DNA of 44,239 nt from Streptomyces tailanensis (GTDB taxonomy: Bacteria > Actinomycetota > Actinomycetes > Streptomycetales > Streptomycetaceae). Below, piece by piece: positions 1-8,200 of this stretch. The position numbers and the translations under genes were made by a program. A model generated the notes under the pieces. That model saw only the letters and a program-made list of their open reading frames with translations. It was not told the origin of the DNA and did not search any database. Every line of letters starts with the position of its first letter. The first letter of the stretch is position 1. Location: contig NZ_VTHJ01000033.1 in the NCBI RefSeq assembly GCF_008386495.1, positions 53,118 to 97,356 on the forward strand, read 5' to 3'.

Positions 1-1617
1 CCGACGCTCACGACGCTCGTACGACGAGGAACGACCGTACGAAGAAGATGCGGACGACGAAGACGACGAAGACGAAGCGGCCTTCTCGATCGTCTCGACA
101 TCCTGGGCGCCGGGCTGCTCCGGCACGGACACCTCGGAGACCACCGCAGCGTCGGTCGCGCCGGTCGCCTCGGCGGGAGCAGCGTCGCCCGTCTCCTCGG
201 CCCGCGCCTGCGCGACGGCCGCCTCCGGGTCCTCGCCCCGCTCGCGCGCCGCACGGGCGGTGAGCCGGTCGGCCTCGTCGCGGAGCTCGGCGGCACGGCG
301 GGTGGCCCGCTCCAACTGCTTGGTGAGGTGAGCGACTTCACGCTCGGCCTGCTGCGCGGCGTTGCCGGCGGACTCGGCCTGGACCTCGGTCATCGACCGG
401 GCGCCGGTGATCTCGGCGACCTCGGGGTCGAACGTCGTACCGCCCTGGATGATGTGACGCCCGGCGTCGACGCCCGCGTCCTCCATCAGCCGGAAGATCT
501 GGCGGCGCTGGTGCGGCAGGGAGAGGGACACGACCGTGCCCGTACGCCCGGCACGCGCGGTACGGCCCGCGCGGTGCAGGTAGTCCTTGTGGTCGCCGGC
601 CGGGTCCACGTTGAGCACCAGGTCGATGCCGTCGACGTGGATACCGCGGGCGGCGACGTCGGTCGCGACGAGCGCGTTGACGTAACCGTCCTTGAAGTCG
701 GCCAGCGTGCGGGTACGCGCGCCCTGGGTCATACCGCCGTGCAGTGCGTCCGCCTTCACACCGGCGTCACGCAACTGCTCGGCGATACGGTCGGCACCGA
801 GCTGAGTGCGGACGAAGATGATGGTGCGGCCCTTACGGGAGGCGATCGCGGCGGTGACCGGCGCCTTGTCCTTGGGCTTCACGATCAGGATGTGGTGCGA
901 CATGGTCGTCACCGCGCCCTGGGCGGCGTCGACCTCGTGCGTGACCGGGTTGCTCAGGTAGCGCTTGACCAGCGTGGAGATCTCGTTCTCCATCGTCGCG
1001 GAGAACAGCATCCGCTGGCCGCCGGCCGGGATCTGGTCGAGCAGCTCGGTCACCTCGGGCAGGAAGCCCAGGTCCGACATCTGGTCGGCCTCGTCGAGGA
1101 CGGCGATCTGGACGTTCTCCAGCGAGCAGGCACCGCGGTTGATGATGTCGCGCAGCCGCCCCGGCGTGGCGACGAGAACGTCCACACCCCGCTCCAGGGC
1201 GTAGATCTGGTTCCCCATCGAGGTACCGCCGCACACGACCTTCATCTTCAGCCCGAGGACATCCCCGTACGGCTGCAGCGCGTCCGCGACCTGCATCGCG
1301 AGCTCACGGGTCGGCGTGAGGATGACGGCACGCGGCTTGTGCTTCTCGGTGCGCCCGCCGGCCAGCGTGGCCAGGGTCGGCAGACCGAACGACAGCGTCT
1401 TGCCGGACCCGGTACGACCGCGGCCCAGGATGTCCTTCCCGGCCAGCGCGTCCGGGATGGTCGCGGCCTGGATCGGGAACGGGACGGTCACGCCGTTCTG
1501 CGCGAGCTTGCGCACGACGCCCTCGGGGAGACCGAGATCCGCGAAGGTGATCTCGGGGGAGCTGGTCTCGTCCGTGTTCTCGGGCACGACGACGTGATCA
1601 GTACTGGAAATGGACAT
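1..1617 (-). CDS. DEAD-box ATP-dependent RNA helicase (3' end outside window)
   Basis: The gene reads leftwards and runs off the window, so only the first 539 codons are present. Reading from the ATG at 1617, a Q-motif region (FPIQ near residue 50) is followed by Walker A GRTGSGKT (67-74), PTRELA, a DEAD box (VLDEADQ), LFSAT and HRAGRTARAG. This is the full two-RecA-domain core of an SF2 DEAD-box helicase. After the core the chain becomes Glu/Ala-rich, with a likely coiled coil around QAEREVAHLTKQLERATRRA. It ends in a Ser-rich then Tyr/Arg/Glu-rich tail that is still open at base 1. Such tails usually bind RNA; the family unwinds structured RNA in ribosome assembly or mRNA decay and is often cold-inducible. 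GGAAGG lies about 13 bases before the start, which supports this ATG. RhlE/CsdA-type assignment is inference; the helicase call itself is secure. Confidence 0.93.
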   Translation of the reverse strand, partial: MSISSTDHVVVPENTDETSSPEITFADLGLPEGVVRKLAQNGVTVPFPIQAATIPDALAGKDILGRGRTGSGKTLSFGLPTLATLAGGRTEKHKPRAVILTPTRELAMQVADALQPYGDVLGLKMKVVCGGTSMGNQIYALERGVDVLVATPGRLRDIINRGACSLENVQIAVLDEADQMSDLGFLPEVTELLDQIPAGGQRMLFSATMENEISTLVKRYLSNPVTHEVDAAQGAVTTMSHHILIVKPKDKAPVTAAIASRKGRTIIFVRTQLGADRIAEQLRDAGVKADALHGGMTQGARTRTLADFKDGYVNALVATDVAARGIHVDGIDLVLNVDPAGDHKDYLHRAGRTARAGRTGTVVSLSLPHQRRQIFRLMEDAGVDAGRHIIQGGTTFDPEVAEITGARSMTEVQAESAGNAAQQAEREVAHLTKQLERATRRAAELRDEADRLTARAARERGEDPEAAVAQARAEETGDAAPAEATGATDAAVVSEVSVPEQPGAQDVETIEKAASSSSSSSSASSSYGRSSSYERRERR

Positions 1618-2012
1618 GCGTATGCGAAACCTTCCGGAGTCTCGTCGGCACGCGCCCGTCAACTCCGTGATTCGCACACGACCGCCTCTATGCGGTCCGC
1701 CACGGCAAGGGAGAGTACGCGCCACACGGCGCGCTCTGCGATGGCGCCGGGCAAATGGGATCAAACGATCTACCACCATACGCACCCACCACCCCCCAAG
1801 GCAAACTGAGCCCGTATCCGCAGGTCAGGGGCGGGCCCGGAAACCTAGCGGGGGTCCAGGGGGCGCAGCCTGGCGGGGTCCGGGGCGGAGCCCCGTGTCG
1901 GTACGGGGTCGAAGGGGCAGCGCCCCTGGGAACGGGAACGGGTAGGGGCGGCGGGGGCGAAACCCCTCAAGGGCGACCCCACCCCACCGAACAGACACCC
2001 CCCGCCGGAGGC
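1618..2012. other. Intergenic region, 395 bp: helicase leader and palindromic G/C-rich DNA
   Basis: I see no gene here. The helicase-proximal part (1618-1760) holds a perfect 6-bp dyad (GACCGC/GCGGTC, 1680-1697) and a second dyad GCGCC/GGCGC near 1720-1737. Both would fold in a long 5' leader of the helicase mRNA. The lipoprotein-proximal part (about 1850-1960) is a chain of short GGGGC/GCCCC palindromes of the kind common between Streptomyces genes, and probably serves as the terminator region for the lipoprotein gene. Confidence 0.5.
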
Positions 2013-2558
2013 CTACGCCGCATCCCCCGCCGCAGGCGCCGGCTCCCGCTCCACCAACTGCGACCCCTGCCCAGGCGCGGACGACGACGGCTCGGCCGAG
2101 GGCGGCGGCGTAGGCGACTCCACCGGCTTCGAGGGCGGCGGCTGCTCCGGCTGAGTGGGAGTCGGCGTAGGAGTCGGCTGCTCCTTCGTGGGCTCGGGCG
2201 CCTCCGGCCGCTGATGCCCCTTCCCGTCCCCGTTCCCCCCCTTCGGCGGCACCGCCTCCCCGGACGGCTCCGCCCGCCCGGACGCCGAGGCCGACGCGGA
2301 CGGCGTCCCGGACGCGGAGGCGTCGGGCGAGGCGGAAGCACGCCGCTTCCCCTTCCCGCCCTTCCCGGCCCGGTGCCCCGCATCGTCGCCGCCCGCCACC
2401 GCGGAACCCCCGTCCGGCGCCTCACCACCCCGCTGCGCGGCGGAGGGCGAGGGCCCGGGCTTGCGCACCTCGTCATCTCCCACGCTTATGCAGCCGGCGG
2501 CCGCGGCGACGGCCATGACCGTGGCGGCCAGACGGACAGGTACGTACAAGGCGCGCAC
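2013..2558 (-). CDS. Putative lipoprotein, Pro/Ser/Ala-rich, unknown function
   Basis: GTG at 2558 is preferred because GGAGG sits 8 bases upstream, and translation from it gives a short lipoprotein signal peptide: Arg residues at 2 and 9, a hydrophobic stretch, then the lipobox AAAGC with Cys23. The mature protein (about 158 residues) has no recognisable fold. It is dominated by Ser/Ala/Pro repeats, including ASASPDASASGTPSASASAS and a TPTPTPTQP stretch, so it is probably an extended, surface-exposed, membrane-tethered linker. It lies between the DEAD-box helicase and a metallopeptidase gene on the same strand, with gaps of 395 and 172 bp that make a tight operon unlikely. The function is not recognisable; the signal peptide and lipobox are directly visible. 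Confidence 0.72.
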   Translation of the reverse strand: MRALYVPVRLAATVMAVAAAAGCISVGDDEVRKPGPSPSAAQRGGEAPDGGSAVAGGDDAGHRAGKGGKGKRRASASPDASASGTPSASASASGRAEPSGEAVPPKGGNGDGKGHQRPEAPEPTKEQPTPTPTPTQPEQPPPSKPVESPTPPPSAEPSSSAPGQGSQLVEREPAPAAGDAA

Positions 2559-2730
2559 GGCAGCCACCTCCGAGGGGGCGTGAAAGGAAGTCCCCCTGCC
2601 CAACTCCCGTCACCCACAAGAAGACACGCGCGCCCTGAAGGGGGGCGCGAGCAACCACACACAACCCGCAACCCAAAAGCCCTTAAAGCCCCTACGACAA
2701 ACCCGCAGCCCTTACCGTGAACCCACCCAA

Positions 2731-3081
2731 CTACCCATACCCGAGCGCATGCAACCGCGCGTCATCGATCCCGAAGTGATGCGCGATCTCATGCACCACG
2801 GTCACCTCGGTCTCCGCGACCACGTCATCCCGCGTCTCGCACATCCGCAGCGTCGGCCCCCGGTAGATCGTGATCCGATCCGGCAGCACCCCCGCGTACC
2901 ACTCCCCGCGATCCGTGAGCGGAGTCCCCTCGTACAGCCCGAGCAGCTCGGGGTCGTCGGTGGGCGGCTCGTCCTCGACGAACACCGCCACGTTGTCCAT
3001 CAGCCGTGTCAGCTCCGGCGGAATCCGGTCCAACGCCTCGGCGACCAGTTCCTCGAACTCCTCGCGCGTCATCTCCAGCAC
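2731..3081 (-). CDS. Small metallopeptidase-family protein (zincin-like, HExxH)
   Basis: The protein is 116 residues from GTG 3081. Near the C-terminus it carries HEIAHHFGIDD: H97, E98, H101, G104 and D107 fit the zinc-binding HExxHxxGxxD pattern of minimal zincins. Actinobacterial members of this family are about 115-120 residues and begin with a segment like LEMTREEFEELVAEALD, as here, so the upstream Gly/Arg-rich codons back to 3177 are probably not translated. No clear ribosome-binding site precedes 3081; an ATG three codons further in (3072) is an alternative, and a leaderless message is possible. The gene is divergent from the metallophosphoesterase, and only about 115 bp separate the two starts. 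No signal peptide is visible, so it is cytoplasmic. The substrate is unknown. Confidence 0.85.
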   Translation of the reverse strand: MLEMTREEFEELVAEALDRIPPELTRLMDNVAVFVEDEPPTDDPELLGLYEGTPLTDRGEWYAGVLPDRITIYRGPTLRMCETRDDVVAETEVTVVHEIAHHFGIDDARLHALGYG

Positions 3082-3196
3082 ACGGACATTGTCATGCACG
3101 ACACGCACGTACGAGCGTTCCCGTCCCCCACCCCAGAGAAGTTCCCGCACCCCACCCCCTCGCATATCCACCCCCACCCCTGGGCATACGGGACCA

Positions 3197-4792
3197 ATGG
3201 CCCTCCGTGCCCTGGTCCGCCACTACCGCTCCCGTCACCCGCACCCCACCGCCGAGCTGGTCCACCGCCCCCACCCCTGGGCCCGCGCCCTGGGCCTGGT
3301 GACCGTCGTGCTGATCGGCGCCTGGCTCGGTCTGCTGATCGTGGGCAACGTACGCACCCCGGTCGGCCCCATGAACACCACGATGACCCTCCGCCCGTCC
3401 CTCACCGGCGGCACGAAGATCAACGTCTCCCCGCTCGGCGCCCTGGAGCTGCGCAGCCACAACGCCCCGGTACGCCTGGACGTGAACGTCGACCAGCTCG
3501 ACCCGGCACGCGCCCAGGCCCTGGTCGACCACCCGGAACGGATCTCCGGCCTGCAGGACGAGATCGCCTCCGACGTCCAGCACGGCACCCTGGACCTGGC
3601 CGTACGCTCCGTCGTCGCCGTCGTCTCCGGCGCCACCGCCCTCGGCCTCGCCGTCTACCGCCGCCCCGGCCGCGCCCTGGCCGCCGGCGGTCTCGCCCTG
3701 GCCCTCCTCACCGCCTCCGGCGGCGCGGCGGCCGCCACCTGGAACCCGAACTCGGTCCTGGAGCCGAAGTTCTCCGGGCTGCTCTCCTCCGCGCCCTCCC
3801 TCGTCGGCAACGCGCGCAGCATCGTCACCGAGTTCGACGTCTACCAGCAGGAGCTGGCGCGCCTGGTGACGAACGTGACCAAGCTGTACGACGCCACGTC
3901 CACCCTCCCCGCGTACCAGCCGGACCCGACGACCATCCGCGTCCTGCACGTCTCCGACATCCACCTCAACCCGGCGAGCTGGAAGATCATCGCCTCTCTG
4001 GTGGAGCAGTACGAGATCAACGTCATCGTCGACTCCGGCGACACCATGGACCACGGCTCCGCCGCCGAGAACGGCTTCCTCGACCCGATCGCCGACCTCG
4101 GGGCGCCGTACGTCTGGGTGCGCGGCAACCACGACTCCCGGGAGACCCAGCGGTATCTGGAGGGCATCGACAACGCCCACGTCCTCGACGAGGGGAGGGC
4201 GGTGACGGTGGGCGGCCTGCGCTTCGCGGGGATGGGTGATCCGCAGTTCACCCCGGACCGCTCGGCCGAGAAGGAGAGCCTGCCCTCGGAGGAGGTGGCC
4301 GGGCAGAGCCTGGCCGACGCCCTGCGCGCCCAGAAGGCGGCCGGCACCCCCGTGGACATCGCCATCGCCCACAACCCGGACGCCGCCCGCGAGACGGACG
4401 GCCAGGTCCCCCTCGTCCTCGCCGGGCATCTGCACCACTCGGAGATGGAGGTCCTGGACAAGGGCACCCGCCTGCGCATCGAGGGCTCCACCGGCGGCAG
4501 CGGCCTGCGCGCCCTGGAAGGGCAGTACCCCGACCCGATCGAGACCTCGGTCCTCTACCTCGACCGCGACACCCACCGCCTCCAGGCGTGGGACGAGATC
4601 AAACTCGGCGGCCTGGGCCTGACAACCGCCGAGGTCAGCCGCCACCTGCCGAAGGAGAACCAGCCAGGAGCCGCCCCCGAGGACGACCGTTCCCCGTCCC
4701 CCACGGGAAACACGCCCACCGGCAGGCCCCCCAGTGGCTCCCCCAACGGGTCTCCGAGCACGTCAACCGACGTGTCCCCCCGTGCCCCGTAA
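3197..4792 (+). CDS. Membrane-anchored metallophosphoesterase
   Basis: The protein is 531 residues from ATG 3197. Hydrophobic segments lie at about 31-52, 134-154 and 160-180; the last is followed by a long extracytoplasmic-looking segment. The calcineurin-like phosphoesterase domain begins near residue 248 and shows all the metal-ligand blocks: DIH (254-256), GD (281-282), GNHD (310-313), H392 in AIAHNPD and GHLHH (410-414). The domain should therefore be an active two-metal hydrolase of phosphomono- or diesters; the substrate cannot be told from sequence. The C-terminal 40 residues are a Pro/Ser/Thr/Asn-rich tail. No strong Shine-Dalgarno precedes the start, and a longer ORF in frame upstream is low-complexity and overlaps the divergent peptidase, so I reject it. 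The gene is followed directly by the tRNA operon. Confidence 0.92.
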   Translation: MALRALVRHYRSRHPHPTAELVHRPHPWARALGLVTVVLIGAWLGLLIVGNVRTPVGPMNTTMTLRPSLTGGTKINVSPLGALELRSHNAPVRLDVNVDQLDPARAQALVDHPERISGLQDEIASDVQHGTLDLAVRSVVAVVSGATALGLAVYRRPGRALAAGGLALALLTASGGAAAATWNPNSVLEPKFSGLLSSAPSLVGNARSIVTEFDVYQQELARLVTNVTKLYDATSTLPAYQPDPTTIRVLHVSDIHLNPASWKIIASLVEQYEINVIVDSGDTMDHGSAAENGFLDPIADLGAPYVWVRGNHDSRETQRYLEGIDNAHVLDEGRAVTVGGLRFAGMGDPQFTPDRSAEKESLPSEEVAGQSLADALRAQKAAGTPVDIAIAHNPDAARETDGQVPLVLAGHLHHSEMEVLDKGTRLRIEGSTGGSGLRALEGQYPDPIETSVLYLDRDTHRLQAWDEIKLGGLGLTTAEVSRHLPKENQPGAAPEDDRSPSPTGNTPTGRPPSGSPNGSPSTSTDVSPRAP

Positions 4793-4798
4793 ACCGTT

Positions 4799-4828
4799 TT
4801 GGCGATACCTCCCGCCATCCCATATGCT
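4799..4828 (+). promoter_or_regulatory. Candidate promoter of the tRNA-Glu-Asp-Phe operon
   Basis: TTGGCG (4799-4804), an 18-base spacer and TATGCT (4823-4828) lie 45 bases before tRNA-Glu. This is a reasonable HrdB-type vegetative promoter; the assignment is by consensus and position only. Confidence 0.5.
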
Positions 4829-4872
4829 TCTCACGTCCCCGACGCGCTGAGAAGCGCCCAGGCGGGCCGATA

Positions 4873-4945
4873 GCCCTCATCGTCTAGCGGCCTAGGACGC
4901 CGCCCTTTCAAGGCGGTAGCACGGGTTCGAATCCCGTTGGGGGCA
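4873..4945 (+). tRNA. tRNA-Glu (anticodon TTC)
   Basis: Acceptor GCCCTCA pairs with TGGGGGC (one G-T), the anticodon arm is CCGCC-CTTTCAA-GGCGG, and the T arm is ACGGG-TTCGAAT-CCCGT. Discriminator A; CCA is not encoded. It is first in a three-tRNA operon. Confidence 0.96.
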
Positions 4946-4981
4946 CGCAACAACCTGTGCGACACTGTCGTACGCACGCTT

Positions 4982-5056
4982 GGTCCTGTGGAGCAGTTTG
5001 GAGTGCTCGCCACCCTGTCAAGGTGGAGGCCGCGGGTTCAAATCCCGTCAGGACCG
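4982..5056 (+). tRNA. tRNA-Asp (anticodon GTC), copy 1
   Basis: Acceptor GGTCCTG pairs with CAGGACC and the anticodon arm is CCACC-CTGTCAA-GGTGG. Discriminator G. The 75-base sequence is identical to the second tRNA-Asp at 9336-9410. Confidence 0.96.
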
Positions 5057-5068
5057 CTGAGGTTACAT

Positions 5069-5082
5069 GTTTCACGTGAAAC
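5069..5082. promoter_or_regulatory. parS site (ParB-binding palindrome)
   Basis: GTTTCACGTGAAAC is a perfect 14-bp palindrome and matches the Streptomyces parS consensus exactly. It sits in the 31-bp gap between tRNA-Asp and tRNA-Phe. In Streptomyces most parS copies cluster within a few hundred kb of oriC and load ParB for chromosome segregation during sporulation, which fits the expected position of this locus. No other copy of the palindrome was seen in the window. Confidence 0.92.
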
Positions 5083-5087
5083 CTCGC

Positions 5088-5161
5088 GGCTGGGTAGCTC
5101 AGTTGGTACGAGCGATCGCCTGAAAAGCGATAGGTCGCCGGTTCGACCCCGGCCCCAGCCA
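5088..5161 (+). tRNA. tRNA-Phe (anticodon GAA)
   Basis: Acceptor GGCTGGG pairs with CCCAGCC, the anticodon arm is ATCGC-CTGAAAA-GCGAT and the T loop is TTCGACC. Discriminator A. Last gene of the operon, 5 bases after the parS palindrome. Confidence 0.96.
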
Positions 5162-5166
5162 CAGTT

Positions 5167-5194
5167 AAGGCCCCGTTCTCCGGATCGGGGCCTT
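5167..5194 (+). terminator. Terminator of the tRNA-Glu-Asp-Phe operon
   Basis: A perfect 9-bp stem AAGGCCCCG/CGGGGCCTT with a 10-base loop lies immediately after tRNA-Phe, followed by TTGTTGTG. Confidence 0.8.
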
Positions 5195-5270
5195 GTTGTG
5201 TGTACGCCTTGCTGGGCCGCAGCAAAAGTGTTCGCCATGGATTTCGCCGGGATGAGATCCTGGGTCCCGT

Positions 5271-8200
5271 ATGTCTACGCCACCTGCCCCCGCCTTCGGC
5301 GCCCTCGCCCCCCGTCTGGCCGAGCTGTCCCTGCGCGATGCGCACCGGCTCGGGCGCAGGCTCGAAGGCGCGCGCAAGATCCGTAAGCCCGAGGCCCGGG
5401 CCGCCGTGCTCGCCGAGATCGAGGCGGAGGTCGCCAAGGGCGAGGTCCGCATGGCCGAGCGCGCCGCACGCGTCCCGGCCGTCACGTATCCCGAGCAGCT
5501 GCCCGTCAGCCAGAAGAAGGACGACATCGCGGCAGCCATCCGTGATCACCAGGTCGTTATCGTCGCGGGTGAGACCGGCTCCGGGAAGACCACCCAGATC
5601 CCGAAGATCTGTATGGAGCTGGGGCGTGGCGTGCGCGGCATGATCGGCCACACACAGCCGAGGAGGATCGCCGCCCGTACGGTCGCCGAGCGCGTGGCGG
5701 AGGAGCTGCGGACGCCCCTCGGTGAGGCCGTGGGCTGGAAGGTCCGGTTCACCGATCAGGTCGACCAGGACGCCACCTTCGTCAAGCTGATGACGGACGG
5801 CATCCTGCTCGCCGAGATCCAGACGGACCGCGAGCTGCGCGCGTACGACACGATCATCATCGACGAGGCCCACGAGCGGTCCCTCAACATCGACTTCCTG
5901 CTGGGCTATCTCGCCCAGCTGCTGCCCAAGCGCCCCGACCTCAAGGTCGTCATCACCTCGGCGACCATCGACCCCGAGCGCTTCTCCCGGCACTTCGGCG
6001 ACGCCCCGATCGTCGAGGTCAGCGGCCGTACGTACCCGGTCGAGGTGCGCTATCGCCCCCTCCTAGAAGAGGGCTCCGACGACACCGACCGCGACCAGAT
6101 CACCGCGATCTGCGACGCCGTCGAGGAGCTCCAGGCCGACGGCAAAGGCGACATCCTCGTCTTCCTCTCCGGTGAGCGGGAGATCCGCGACACGGCCGAC
6201 GCGCTGATCAAGAAGCAGTACCGCTTCACGGAGGTCCTGCCCCTCTACGCCCGGCTCTCGCACGCGGAGCAGCATCGCGTCTTCCAGCCGCACACCGGCC
6301 GCAGGATCGTTCTGGCCACGAACGTCGCCGAGACCTCGCTGACCGTCCCCGGCATCAAATACGTCATCGACCCGGGCTTCGCGCGCATCTCCCGCTACAG
6401 CCACCGCACCAAGGTCCAGCGGCTGCCCATCGAGGCGATCTCCCAGGCCAGCGCCAACCAGCGCAAGGGCCGCTGCGGCCGTACGTCCGACGGTGTCTGC
6501 ATCCGCCTGTACAGCGAGGACGACTTCGACGCGCGGCCCGAATTCACCGACGCGGAGATCCTCCGTACGAACCTCGCCTCCGTCATCCTCCAGATGACCG
6601 CGGCCGGCCTCGGCGACATCGAGAAGTTCCCGTTCATCGACCCGCCGGACCACCGCAACATCCGCGACGGCGTCCAGCTCCTCCAGGAGCTCGGCGCGCT
6701 GGACCCGGCCCAGAAGGACGTACGCAAGCGCCTGACCCCGATGGGCCGCAAGCTCTCCCAGCTGCCCGTCGACCCGCGGTTGGCCCGTATGGTCGTCGAG
6801 GCCGACAAGAACGGCTGTGCCCGCGAGGTCATGGTGATCGCCGCCGCGCTCTCCATCCAGGACCCGCGCGAGCGGCCCGCCGACAAGCAGACCCAGGCGG
6901 ACCAGCAGCACGCCCGCTTCAAGGACGAGTCCTCCGACTTCCTCGCCTTCCTCAACCTCTGGCGGTACGTCCGCGAGCAGCAGAAGGAGCGCGGCTCGTC
7001 GTCGTTCCGCCGGATGTGCAAGCAGGAGTACCTCAACTTCCTGCGCATTCGCGAATGGCAGGACATCTACAGCCAGCTGCGCACGGTCGCCAAGCAGATG
7101 GGCATCCATCTGAATGAGGACGACGCCCCGGAGCAGCAGGTCCACGTGTCGCTCCTCGCCGGTCTGCTCTCCCACATCGGCATGAAGGACGTGAAGGAGG
7201 GCGCGAAGAACGAGTATCTGGGCGCCCGGAACGCCAAGTTCGCGGTCTTCCCGGGTTCGGCCCTCTTCAAGAAGCCCCCGCGCTTCGTCATGTCCGCCGA
7301 GCTGGTGGAAACGTCGCGGCTCTGGGCCCGAGTCAATGCCAAGATCGAGCCCGAATGGGTCGAGCCGCTCGCCGAGCACCTCCTCAAGCGGACGTACAGC
7401 GAACCGCACTGGGAGAAGGACCAGGCGGCCGTGATGGCGTACGAGAAGGTCACGCTCTACGGCGTACCGATCGTCGCCCAGCGGAAGGTCAACTTCGGCC
7501 GGATCGACCCGGAAGCCAGCCGCGAGCTTTTCATCCGCAACGCACTCGTCGAGGGCGACTGGCGTACGCACCACAAGTTCTTCGCCGACAACCGCAGACT
7601 CCTCAGCGAGGTCGAGGAGTTGGAGCACCGGGCCCGGCGCCGGGACATCGTGGTCGACGACGACACGCTCTTCGACTTCTACGACCAGCGGGTCCCCGAA
7701 CACGTGGTCTCCGGCGCCCACTTCGACTCCTGGTGGAAGCACAAGCGGCACGAGCAGCCCGACTTCCTGGACTTCGAGCGGGAGATGCTCATCCGGGAGT
7801 CGGCGGAGGCGGTCACCAAGGCCGACTACCCGGACTCGTGGCGCCAGGGACAGCTCAAGTTCCGTGTCACGTACCAGTTCGAGCCGGGCGCGGACGCGGA
7901 CGGCGTGACCGTCCACATCCCGCTCCAGGTCCTCAACCAGGTCACGGACGAGGGCTTCGACTGGCAGATCCCGGGCCTGCGTCAGGACGTGGTGACGGAA
8001 CTGATCCGTTCCCTCCCCAAGCCGATCCGCAGGAACTACGTACCGGCCCCGAACTTCGCCAAACGGTTCCTGGACACGGCGGTGCCCCTGCGGGAGCCGC
8101 TGACCGTGGCCCTCGCCCGCGAGCTGAAGCGCATGGTGGGCGTACCGGTGGCACCCGAGGACTTCGACTGGTCCCGGATCCCCGACCACCTGAAGATCAC

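Noticed and set aside
328..1809. Long plus-strand ORF of 493 codons opposite the DEAD-box helicase
   Set aside because: It is the antisense shadow of a gene with all helicase motifs; its product is a His/Gly/Arg/Val-rich sequence typical of reversed high-GC coding DNA.
2870..3196. N-terminal extension of the metallophosphoesterase ORF
   Set aside because: Ser/Arg/Pro-rich, overlaps the divergent metallopeptidase coding sequence, and the first hydrophobic helix begins only after ATG 3197.
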